Below, piece by piece: positions 44,771 through 52,098 of a stretch of 64,000 nt of DNA. Source of the stretch: Leptolinea sp. HRD-7 (GTDB taxonomy: Bacteria; Chloroflexota; Anaerolineae; Anaerolineales; Anaerolineaceae); the NCBI GenBank assembly GCA_024363285.1, contig AP024710.1, positions 2,636,001-2,700,000 on the forward strand, written 5' to 3'. The first letter of the stretch is position 1, and every line of letters starts with the position of its first letter. Made by a program: the position numbers and the translations under genes. The notes beneath the pieces are model-generated. The model made no database searches. It was given only the letters and a program-made list of their open reading frames with translations, and was not told where the DNA came from.

Positions 44771-45367
44771 CTATTTTTCAGTTGATTCACTATCAGCCGA
44801 TATAGAATCACTGGCTTCAGTTTTTGTGCTATCACCAGCAGTTTTCTTTTTACCCGGTTTCGCAGGACTGAGAACCATGGTCATAACACGGCCTTCAATT
44901 GCTGGAACCTGTTCGACAATTGCGGCATCTGATAATTCCGCTGCGATTTCCTTTAAATCTTCCAGCGCAAGTTCAGGATATGTAATCTCACGGCCCCGGA
45001 ATCGTACGGTTACCCGGACCTTCATTCCATCATTGAGCCAGCGTCTGGCGTCTCGAGTTTTAAAAGAGCGGTGATGTTCATTTGTTTTGGGGCGAAGGCG
45101 AATCTCTTTGACCTCAATTTTTGTCTGAGCTTTTTTCGCTTCACGTTCCTTTTTTGTTCGTTCATACAGGAACTTCCCAAAATCCATGATGCGGCAAACT
45201 GGAGGAGTGGCATTTCCAGATACTTCAACCAGATCAAGTTCAGCTTCACGTGACATACGCAAAGCCTGATCTATAGAAACGACACCTACATTCTCTCCAT
45301 TTGCTCCGATCAATCGAACTTCGGGAACCCGGATTGTTTCATTGACTCGAAAATTGTTGGCGCTGAT
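44771..45367 (-). CDS. infC: Translation initiation factor IF-3, probable AUC start
   Basis: 198 residues if started at the ATC codon at 45367. The first ATG/GTG/TTG codon in frame (TTG at 45313) would cut off the highly conserved N-terminal ISANNFRVNETIRVPEVRL, which is encoded in frame upstream, and a TAG stop lies 12 codons... bases before the ATC region at the GGAG ribosome site. GGAG at 45377-45374 is 6 bases before the ATC. IF-3 genes commonly start at AUU, AUC or AUA so that IF-3 itself limits its own translation. Other motifs: RIMDFGKFLYE and KEIRLRPKTNEHHRSFKTRDA. IF-3 splits ribosomes and proofreads the start codon. Confidence 0.93.
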   Translation of the reverse strand: MSANNFRVNETIRVPEVRLIGANGENVGVVSIDQALRMSREAELDLVEVSGNATPPVCRIMDFGKFLYERTKKEREAKKAQTKIEVKEIRLRPKTNEHHRSFKTRDARRWLNDGMKVRVTVRFRGREITYPELALEDLKEIAAELSDAAIVEQVPAIEGRVMTMVLSPAKPGKKKTAGDSTKTEASDSISADSESTEK

Positions 45368-45418
45368 AGTTTGCTCCTATTAAATAAGAATTAATGATTT
45401 TTCTGAGAAATCGACAAA

Positions 45419-45427
45419 ATCATACCA
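45419..45427 (-). promoter_or_regulatory. Extended -10 promoter of the infC operon
   Basis: TG-G-TATGAT on the minus strand (45427-45419). Transcription would start about 45 bases before the infC start codon. No convincing -35 was seen. Confidence 0.45.
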
Positions 45428-45840
45428 TATTTCTGGATTTATCGCGAATTAATCACCAAATTTATAAAATCCTTTGATGTGATTTTTCTTTTTCAGAGAA
45501 GCCGCGTTTTCGTATGTCTCATTATAGAATACTTGATTATTAGAACGCGTTGATTGAAATCCTTAAGAAGAATGGCAAAATATCTGTAGTTTTTCTATAA
45601 AAGTTCTACATAACGTCATTTACATTTATCCTGTTTAATCGTTTTACATTATTTCATGCGAGCATTGAATTATAATATTTTCCGTAATTGGAACTGGAAT
45701 AGATTGATGTCTGGTTATTTTATCCATTGAAATAGTGGGTAATAGAAGATTACATGGATCTAGTCCTGTAATTCGCGGGAATTAAATTTTCTATCATCCG
45801 GATGTAATACCATCACGGAATTATCTGCAGGAGGTCAATT
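45428..45840. other. Intergenic stretch between infC and the HPr gene
   Basis: AT-rich sequence with no open frame of note on either strand. It holds an isolated TATAAT at 45671-45676 that could serve the HPr gene, with a poor TTATTT -35 about 16 bases upstream, and the AGGAGG of HPr at 45829-45834. I see no tRNA or obvious structured RNA. A long leader on either side is possible. Confidence 0.5.
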
Positions 45841-46119
45841 TTGTCTGAAGAGAAATTCATTGTGGCCCACTCGGCTGGATTGCATGCGCGGCCGGCTGCT
45901 TTATTTGTAAAAACATGCAATTCTTTTCCCTGCGATATAAAAGTACAAAATTTAACTACCGGAAGCATAGTTGTTAATGCCAAAAGTGTTTTATCTGTTT
46001 TGATACTGGGTGTAGACCAGGGGCACGAAATTCTTGTTACTGCTGATGGCGATAAAGAGAAAGATGCACTGGCAGCCATTAAAAAACTCATAGAAAGTAA
46101 TTTTGGCGAAAAACTCTAG
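45841..46119 (+). CDS. ptsH: HPr-like phosphocarrier protein
   Basis: 92 residues, TTG start with AGGAGG 6 bases upstream. The active-site region is SAGLHARPAALFVK (His15 equivalent, phosphorylated by PTS enzyme I). The regulatory-site region is NAKSVLSVLILGV, with Ser49 at the place phosphorylated by HPr kinase in Firmicutes. No enzyme I or enzyme II genes are nearby, so the protein may serve regulation (for example via DhaM-type or nitrogen-PTS partners) rather than sugar uptake. Confidence 0.9.
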   Translation: MSEEKFIVAHSAGLHARPAALFVKTCNSFPCDIKVQNLTTGSIVVNAKSVLSVLILGVDQGHEILVTADGDKEKDALAAIKKLIESNFGEKL

Positions 46120-46124
46120 CGATC

Positions 46125-46153
46125 AAGTCCCTGGAATTAGCCGGGGACTTTTT
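46125..46153 (+). terminator. Terminator of the HPr gene
   Basis: AAGTCCCTGG (46125-46134) pairs with CCGGGGACTT (46141-46150), one G-U wobble, 6-base loop, then five T. Confidence 0.88.
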
Positions 46154-46274
46154 CAAATTAGTAGTCGCGATTAACTGACATATAGCGTTTTTTTTACAAC
46201 GATTGAAATAGGTTAAAGTCAGATCATTCCGCGGAACATTGAACATCTTCATTTCATTAAAAATAACCACTTAA

Positions 46275-46321
46275 GAGCCCATATAATAATGATGTGTCAT
46301 AATCATGACACTTTCGGGCTC
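46275..46321 (+). other. Nested inverted repeat in the leader of the GT-C gene
   Basis: Outer arms GAGCCC (46275-46280) and GGGCTC (46316-46321) enclose an inner hairpin GTGTCAT-AATC-ATGACAC (46294-46311). There is no T tract, so it is not a standard terminator. It lies 60 bases before the 46382 start codon and may be an RNA element or an operator. Confidence 0.4.
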
Positions 46322-46381
46322 AATATTGGGGTAAACAAAGTATTTTCGTAAGAATGACGGGTAAAGGAAAGTACAGTAAAG

Positions 46382-48343
46382 GTGAGATCAATATTTCGTT
46401 ACCGATTTTTACCTGAATTCATTCTCATTCTTGCCGGTCTGATCGCCGGATTGACCCTTTTTCGGAATTATGGCGCAAGCTGGGATGAACCAGATCTGTA
46501 CAGATATGCGGCACAATCGTTGCAGGCTTATTCCATTCATGATCGTGTTGAAGGTCAGTTTAACCTTGAAAGCCTTCTGGGGCCAGATAATTTACGCCTG
46601 TACGGTCCTGCTTACCTGGTTTTCGGACAAATTGTAGTCAATCTACTTCACAATCTGACAGTAAATATTTTAGATATCGATTTGTGGCACCTCGTAAACT
46701 TTCTGATTTTTATTCTCGGGGTATTGCTTTTCTATAAGTTGTTGATGCGATGGTTTTCCATTGCGACGTCATTCATCGCAACAGTTTTATTTGCCTCTCA
46801 ACCCGTGATATTTGGCATCTCCTGGATCGACCCCAAAGATATCCCATTCATGGTTCTTTTTATTGCTTCGATCTATTACGGTTTGAACCTCATTGATAAT
46901 GTCGAGACCATCCTCAATACTCAAGGATTTCGGACAAAATCTGTACGTGAGAAACCGGTATCAAAAAAATGGATAAAAAACCTAACCATTGCCAGTGGTT
47001 TTCTGGCTTTTTTCTCTGTGATGGGCTGGATTTTCAAACCATCTATCGTGAATTCTCTTCAACAGACAGTTCTTGGTATTTATACCCGTTCAGAAGGTGA
47101 CTTCGTTCTTAGAGTTTTCAACACCCTGGCAAAAAATCGAGATTCCATACCGCTTCAAGCCTATTCGGATAAAGCGGTGTTGTTATTTGCGCAAGCTTTG
47201 TCTACTATAACCGCGATTGCCATTATATGTGCACTTGTGGCGACAAGCCTTTGGCTTTACCCTTCATGGGTATCACGTTTCGGGTCATTCACCGGCAAAG
47301 TTCTCATAGCAATTTTTATGAAACCATCTAGATACTCAATGAATTGGAAGATGATTGGATTGGCATTTTTTGCCGGGGCATTTCTGGGCGTAACTACATC
47401 AACACGCGTGCTGGGTCCGCTTGCCGGTTTTCTGATCGCCCTGGAGTTGTTTAGAAGGTTGCGCTGGAAATCGCTACCTGTCTTGATCGTCTACGGAGTG
47501 ACGGCGATAGTAGTCACATTAATTACCTGGCCTTACCTCTGGCAGAATACAATCAACCGGTTCTTTGAAGTCTTTTTCCATATGGCAGAAAACCCTGTTG
47601 GAGTAGGTGTCTTATTTCAGGGAACGGTCTATGATTCGAAGCAATTACCGGCTGGCTACTTACCCTGGCTGATGCTCGTTACTTTGACTATTCCTGCTGT
47701 ACTCACAGGAATAGCGGGAGTTATCATATTCCTGGTAAATCTTTGGAAGCGGACTACTTTAGTGGAAACCTGGATCATGGTTGCCTGGTTCCTGATTCCG
47801 TTTGGATACGTTCTGGCCTTACGGCCACCCATGTATGATAATTACAGGCATTTCCTTTTCATAATTCCCGCGTTTTTCTTTTTTTGCGCGGAAAGTATTG
47901 ACAGGCTATCACGCTTGCGCGAGGTTTGGATTAAGGCGATCGCTGCGCTCGTGATACTCATACCCGGGATTGTTGGTATTGTCCGAAATCATCCGTATGA
48001 ATACTCTTATTACAATGAATTGGCTGGCGGTATCAAGGGTGCTGTCGGAAAATATGAAGTAGATTACTGGCTTACCTGTTACCGTGAACTGACGGTAGAA
48101 GTCAATAATAATGAAAAAGAGGCCGATTATATTTTTGCGGCTTTCATGCCGGACCTTGTCCGTTATTACGCGGATAGCCGGTTTCAGATATATAAGGCAA
48201 ACGATCCAGTTTATCCACCTGAAAGCCTGGTTTTCTTACCTTTAAGACGAGAGGGTTTAACGTTATATTCTGACCTGCCAATGGCGTATGAAGTAAAAAA
48301 GGATGGCGTCACGCTGTGCGCGGCCAGGCGAGTAGAGCCTTAA
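46382..48343 (+). CDS. GT-C (family 39-like) membrane glycosyltransferase
   Basis: 653 residues, GTG start. About 12-13 membrane helices. The first extracytoplasmic loop carries the acidic motif ASWDEPDLYRYAAQS, the expected catalytic D-E position of PMT/ArnT-type enzymes. Later TSTRVLGPLAGFLIALELFRR and the PPMYDNYRHFLFIIPAF segment are typical of the group. The C-terminal ~120 residues are soluble and extracytoplasmic. Such enzymes transfer sugar from a polyprenyl-phosphate donor. Acceptor unknown. The next gene overlaps it only in spurious upstream frames. Confidence 0.75.
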   Translation: MRSIFRYRFLPEFILILAGLIAGLTLFRNYGASWDEPDLYRYAAQSLQAYSIHDRVEGQFNLESLLGPDNLRLYGPAYLVFGQIVVNLLHNLTVNILDIDLWHLVNFLIFILGVLLFYKLLMRWFSIATSFIATVLFASQPVIFGISWIDPKDIPFMVLFIASIYYGLNLIDNVETILNTQGFRTKSVREKPVSKKWIKNLTIASGFLAFFSVMGWIFKPSIVNSLQQTVLGIYTRSEGDFVLRVFNTLAKNRDSIPLQAYSDKAVLLFAQALSTITAIAIICALVATSLWLYPSWVSRFGSFTGKVLIAIFMKPSRYSMNWKMIGLAFFAGAFLGVTTSTRVLGPLAGFLIALELFRRLRWKSLPVLIVYGVTAIVVTLITWPYLWQNTINRFFEVFFHMAENPVGVGVLFQGTVYDSKQLPAGYLPWLMLVTLTIPAVLTGIAGVIIFLVNLWKRTTLVETWIMVAWFLIPFGYVLALRPPMYDNYRHFLFIIPAFFFFCAESIDRLSRLREVWIKAIAALVILIPGIVGIVRNHPYEYSYYNELAGGIKGAVGKYEVDYWLTCYRELTVEVNNNEKEADYIFAAFMPDLVRYYADSRFQIYKANDPVYPPESLVFLPLRREGLTLYSDLPMAYEVKKDGVTLCAARRVEP

Positions 48344-48369
48344 CTCTGTTTACCTGTAGAAAGGAATTA

Positions 48370-49437
48370 ATGATGTCTTTTGAATATGCTGAAGGGCTCG
48401 GTTTTCTTATCAATCCCAAAAATGTGGCCCATTACGAAGACGGGAAAGTCATAATTCTCGACCGTCGGATCTATCCGATGAAGGTGGAGTTTGTCACCTG
48501 CCATCATTACACTGAGGTAATTCAGGCAATTCGCGATATGGTGACCCAGAGCATGGGGCCGTGGCTGGCATCGGCCTGTGGAATGGTTCTGGCAGCTCAT
48601 GAAGCGAAAAACAAACCGATAGGTCAGATCGAGTCATTTTTAGTTAAAGCAGCCGATGAAATCGGTCACGCCAGGCCCACAACGGCGGCATTTCAGGTAA
48701 GGCATATGCAGCGGATTCTGGATGTGATTCTGCATGCATTGCGCGCGGGTGAAGATATCGAACAGACCGCATTATATTTTGTGAACAAAATACTGGAAGA
48801 ACGTTACGAAGAAGACCGAACGATTGGCGCGTATACCGCTGCGATGCTTCCCGACAGAGTTCGCCTGTTGACTCAATGCTTTGCGGAGACCTATATTGGT
48901 TATACATTATTGGAAGCTCGGAAAGCGGGTAAAGAAATCTCTTTAATTTGCCCTGAGACGCGACCTTTTCTGCAAGGAGCTAGACTGACAGCCAGTATGG
49001 CTCGAGAAATGGACATTCCTGTTACTGTTGTAACGGATAATATGCCGGGTTTTATGATGTCTCAGGGATTGGTGGATGTGTTCGCCTGTGCCGCGGATGT
49101 GGTTACACTGGATGGATATGCCGTCAACAAAGTTGGCACATTTCAACTGGCTATGGCTGCGCATTATCATAAAATCCCCTGCTATATCCTGCGCAATCCA
49201 TCAGTTTCCGAGCCTCATATCAAAGATGTAAAAATTGAAATGCGGAATCCAGAAGAAAGCCTGAAATTTTTTGATACCCGAACAGTTAAAGAGGGTGTTC
49301 AAGGATTTTATCCCGCGTTTGATATCACACCACCAACACTGATCAGCGGTGTAGTGACATCAAAAGGCGTGTTCTCGCCATTCGATCTTCGCAATCATTT
49401 TGTTCCGGTTGCTGAGGTGGTCAACGAGTGTTCATGA
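48370..49437 (+). CDS. MtnA/eIF2B-alpha family sugar-phosphate isomerase
   Basis: 355 residues from ATG at 48370 (AAGGA upstream). The aIF2B/MtnA fold is shown by ETRPFLQGARLTASMAREMDI, VTVVTDNMPGFMMSQGLVD and NKVGTFQLAMAAHYHKIP. The catalytic Cys of MtnA (in the HCNAG motif) is matched by LLTQCFAE, and the catalytic Asp (in GAD) by ACAADVV, so both residues remain although the surrounding motifs diverge. Methylthioribose-1-phosphate isomerase, ribose-1,5-bisphosphate isomerase or a related ketose/aldose isomerase are all possible. No other methionine-salvage gene is near. Confidence 0.75.
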   Translation: MMSFEYAEGLGFLINPKNVAHYEDGKVIILDRRIYPMKVEFVTCHHYTEVIQAIRDMVTQSMGPWLASACGMVLAAHEAKNKPIGQIESFLVKAADEIGHARPTTAAFQVRHMQRILDVILHALRAGEDIEQTALYFVNKILEERYEEDRTIGAYTAAMLPDRVRLLTQCFAETYIGYTLLEARKAGKEISLICPETRPFLQGARLTASMAREMDIPVTVVTDNMPGFMMSQGLVDVFACAADVVTLDGYAVNKVGTFQLAMAAHYHKIPCYILRNPSVSEPHIKDVKIEMRNPEESLKFFDTRTVKEGVQGFYPAFDITPPTLISGVVTSKGVFSPFDLRNHFVPVAEVVNECS

Positions 49438-49460
49438 TTAAGTAACAGATCAATTTTTAT

Positions 49461-49500
49461 CAAGAATCCGCCGATCTGAAGACTGGCGGATTCTTGTTTT
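49461..49500 (+). terminator. Terminator after the MtnA-like gene
   Basis: CAAGAATCCGCC (49461-49472) pairs with GGCGGATTCTTG (49485-49496), 12-bp perfect stem, 12-base loop, then TTTT. Confidence 0.9.
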
Positions 49501-49662
49501 GGCCTTACATTTTTGATAGGCGTTTGCTCTTATTGAAACATTGTACTATCCTAATAATGAAAGGCGATCTATTTAATTCGGCTTTTATTCTTTTTATGTG
49601 CAATTTCGGGTAATTAAGGATGGTGTATTGAATTGTGCCTGTATGGGGAAAGGAGGTTGTGG

Positions 49663-49809
49663 ATGAAATTTTATGCCAGTGAAAAGGGGCAGGGATTAGT
49701 TGAGTACGCACTAATTTTTGTTCTTGTTGTCCTTATTGCATTTGTTTTGCTCCCGTTGTTTGCTCCCTACCTGACTTCCGCATATAACATGGTGATAAAC
49801 AACCTGTAG
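49663..49809 (+). CDS. Flp/Fap-type pilin-like small protein
   Basis: 48 residues starting MKFYASEKGQGLVEYALIFV. A textbook AGGAGG lies at 49651-49656, 6 bases before the ATG. The sequence KGQGLVEYALI followed by a long hydrophobic helix is the class IVb (Flp) prepilin signature: cleavage by a TadV/FppA-type peptidase after the Gly, then the conserved Glu at position 5 of the mature protein (G-LVEY). The mature pilin would be about 38-40 residues. No tad assembly genes are in the window, so it is an orphan or one of several copies. It has its own terminator. Confidence 0.85.
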   Translation: MKFYASEKGQGLVEYALIFVLVVLIAFVLLPLFAPYLTSAYNMVINNL

Positions 49810-49828
49810 CCTTATTATTCTTTCAGGC

Positions 49829-49865
49829 AGAAGGCAATCCGGAAATCGGACTGCCTTCTTTTTAT
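49829..49865 (+). terminator. Terminator of the Flp pilin gene
   Basis: AGAAGGCAATCCG (49829-49841) pairs with CGGACTGCCTTCT (49847-49859) with one mismatch and a 5-base loop, followed by TTTTT. Confidence 0.88.
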
Positions 49866-49901
49866 TGCAAAAAAACAGTAGAAGAACAGGTAAAAATAGA
49901 T

Positions 49902-50801
49902 ATGGAATCAAATGAAAAACCATCCGCGGTAAAAATCTGGTTAATTGCCAGCCGTCTAAAAACACTCCCTGCCGCCACAGCGCCAGTAGTCGCTGCCAGT
50001 GCTCTAGCCTGGTATGACGGTTCTTTTCGGGCAAGTCCGGCTATAGCGTGCCTATTGGTTGCCCTTCTATTGCAAATCGCGGCCAATCTGGCCAATGATC
50101 TCTTTGACTTTCAACGGGGTACGGACACACCGGATCGGCTTGGACCATTACGGGTCACACAGGCCGGGTTACTCACACCAGGGCAGGTAAAGATCGGGTT
50201 GGTAGTATGCTTTGCCATTTCCTCGTTTCTGGGTATATATGTCGCGTCAGTCAGCAGCTGGCTTATTCTGCTTGTTGGAGTTCTGGCGATTTTTGCCGCG
50301 CTGACATATTCCGGTGGACCTCTGCCGTATGGCTATTATGGATTGGGTGAGTTGGGCGTTTTTGTATTCTTCGGATTGGCGGCTGTTTGCGGCACCTATT
50401 ATGCGCAGGCTGTGACACTAACCCCGGCTGTTTTCTTGATAGCCTCTGCTATGGGATTGCTCTCTACCGGGATTCTGGTGGTAAATAACTTAAGAGATAT
50501 TAATACTGACAAAGCCGGAGGTAAGAAAACCCTTTCAGTTCTTTTTGGAGCCACTTTCACAAAGCGGGAATATTTTGTGTTAATTACAATGGCCTACCTA
50601 ATCCCGGCAATACTTTGGTTCTTCTTTGTTTCATATCCCTGGGTTTTATTACCCTATCTTTCTTTACCCCTTGCGTTCCGGGCGTACAACCATGTCAACA
50701 AACAAGCGGGGCGTGATTTGAATTCCGTCCTGGCAGAGACAGGCCGGTTGGAACTTGTTTATGCCATTCTGCTGGGTATTGGATTATTTTTTAGCAGATG
50801 A
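49902..50801 (+). CDS. menA: UbiA-family prenyltransferase (MenA-like)
   Basis: 299 residues, about 8-9 helices. The two Asp-rich motifs are ANDLFDFQRGTDTPDRLGP (about residues 65-83) and NNLRDINTDKAGGKKTLSVLFG (about 196-217), the MenA pattern. MenA joins a polyprenyl chain to 1,4-dihydroxy-2-naphthoate in menaquinone synthesis. No other men genes are nearby, so a different aromatic acceptor cannot be ruled out. Convergent with the next lipoprotein gene. Confidence 0.85.
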   Translation: MESNEKPSAVKIWLIASRLKTLPAATAPVVAASALAWYDGSFRASPAIACLLVALLLQIAANLANDLFDFQRGTDTPDRLGPLRVTQAGLLTPGQVKIGLVVCFAISSFLGIYVASVSSWLILLVGVLAIFAALTYSGGPLPYGYYGLGELGVFVFFGLAAVCGTYYAQAVTLTPAVFLIASAMGLLSTGILVVNNLRDINTDKAGGKKTLSVLFGATFTKREYFVLITMAYLIPAILWFFFVSYPWVLLPYLSLPLAFRAYNHVNKQAGRDLNSVLAETGRLELVYAILLGIGLFFSR

Positions 50802-50834
50802 TAATTTCGAAATTGTGCCAGTGAATTTAAACAA

Positions 50835-50869
50835 AAAACTCTGGAGTCTTTCACTGACTCCAGAGTTTT
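50835..50869. terminator. Bidirectional terminator between convergent genes
   Basis: AAAACTCTGGAGTC (50835-50848) pairs with GACTCCAGAGTTTT (50856-50869), loop of 7. A and T tracts on both sides let it serve menA (+) and the lipoprotein gene (-). Confidence 0.92.
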
Positions 50870-50883
50870 TGATGTATATGGAT

Positions 50884-51690
50884 TTATTGTGCCGGAACTA
50901 CGTTCAGATAATTGAAGGAAATCGTCATAGGAACTTTTTTATGAGAAATGCCGCCAAGTCCAACCAGACCAGCGGATTGAATTCTGGTATCCTGAACACT
51001 CATAACCTGCTGGCCGTTTAATGTCAGGGTGAGTGTGTTTCCCTGGCACCGGCCTTCCAGGCGGTTTTCCCGGTCTTTGTATAATTCTACGGGCAATTTC
51101 GCATAGGCAAGTTTTGTATACTGGTCTCCATATTGTTCTTTTCTTTCGAAATAATAAATAACAGCAGCCCTCTCGAAATGAACAATACGGAATTCATACC
51201 ATCTTGAACGAGTCGCGGCATCTACACGACACAACACCGATGCTTCTGAGCTCGGAGTGTCAATATTCAGATAGGATGTTTCCATAGTCACATCAGCCGG
51301 CATTTCATTCGTATTGAAGGTATACAGGTAGGTTTCGGGATCATTAAATGTGAACTTCAGATAATCCTGTTCTGCTGTAACCGTGTAGTTGTGTTTAACA
51401 CTAACGCGGGCGGCGTCGAAAGGTTCTGTCCATGCATCGTTTGGATAGGTAAATCCAGCGCCAAATTCTTCTAACAGGGTTCCGGGCGGGAGGGGTGTAG
51501 CGGTGGGTTCAGGAGCCGGAGTCTCTGTGGGAGGAACAGGTGTGGGGGCGATGGCTGTCAAAGTGACGGCCATCATTGTGCCCACAAGAGCATTGATATC
51601 TGCCGTGGGCTCTGGTATAGGTGTTGGTTGCGAAGTACAGCCAGCCGCGAAAGCGGTCAGCATAATAATTGAAATGAGTCTATTCTTCAT
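50884..51690 (-). CDS. Exported lipoprotein with lectin-like beta domain
   Basis: 268 residues. Signal peptide with a clear lipobox (LTAFAAGC, Cys18), a Pro/Thr-rich linker (about 45-75), then a beta-rich domain (about 80-268): LKFTFNDPETYLYTFN, ASVLCRVDAATRSRWYEFRIVHF, and ENRLEGRCQGNTLTLTLNGQQVMSVQDT. The latter half resembles the concanavalin-like family-16-type folds (DUF1080-like) seen in extracellular proteins, but I am not certain. Two Cys may form a disulfide. Probably a surface-bound binding protein. Confidence 0.65.
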   Translation of the reverse strand: MKNRLISIIMLTAFAAGCTSQPTPIPEPTADINALVGTMMAVTLTAIAPTPVPPTETPAPEPTATPLPPGTLLEEFGAGFTYPNDAWTEPFDAARVSVKHNYTVTAEQDYLKFTFNDPETYLYTFNTNEMPADVTMETSYLNIDTPSSEASVLCRVDAATRSRWYEFRIVHFERAAVIYYFERKEQYGDQYTKLAYAKLPVELYKDRENRLEGRCQGNTLTLTLNGQQVMSVQDTRIQSAGLVGLGGISHKKVPMTISFNYLNVVPAQ

Positions 51691-51843
51691 CCTATTCTTT
51701 CTTTCTCGATTTATAGAAGCGTGGTTGATCGGGTATTATAGCAAATAGTATGACGTATCTGATTGATAAAAAGTAAAGGCTTTCAGCCCGAATAAAATAA
51801 TATATGACGGTATCTGGCATAATCATATTGTTTACTGAGATAA

Positions 51844-52098
51844 GCAGATACTCACCCTCGATCAAAATTCATTGGGAAACTTATTGAGTTCCTGGGCCCA
51901 ATGTTCACAGAACGGAATTATGACGCGGTCACGATTGTGGGTTAGGGGTTGAAAACACTGGGCCGGTTCTATCCCGCCATTTTGACAGGCTGGCTGGTAT
52001 CACTGCAAAATCGACCACACACAGCCTTGATGATTCGCAAAGCTGTCACATTTTTACCTCCCGAAATGAAAGTTAGAGTAATACGAAAATCCGAATGA
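51844..52098 (+). pseudogene. Possible decayed gene in front of the radical SAM gene
   Basis: One frame reads 33 codons, an in-frame TAG (51943-51945), and 50 more codons ending in a TGA that overlaps the radical SAM ATG as ATGA. That coupling-type overlap suggests the frame was once a real upstream gene. The sequence (KFIGKLIEFLGPMFTERNYD ... RFYPAILTGWLVSLQNRP) is protein-like, with no recognised family. A 49-codon remainder could still start at TTG 51949. The rest of the 51691-52094 gap shows nothing else. Confidence 0.4.
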
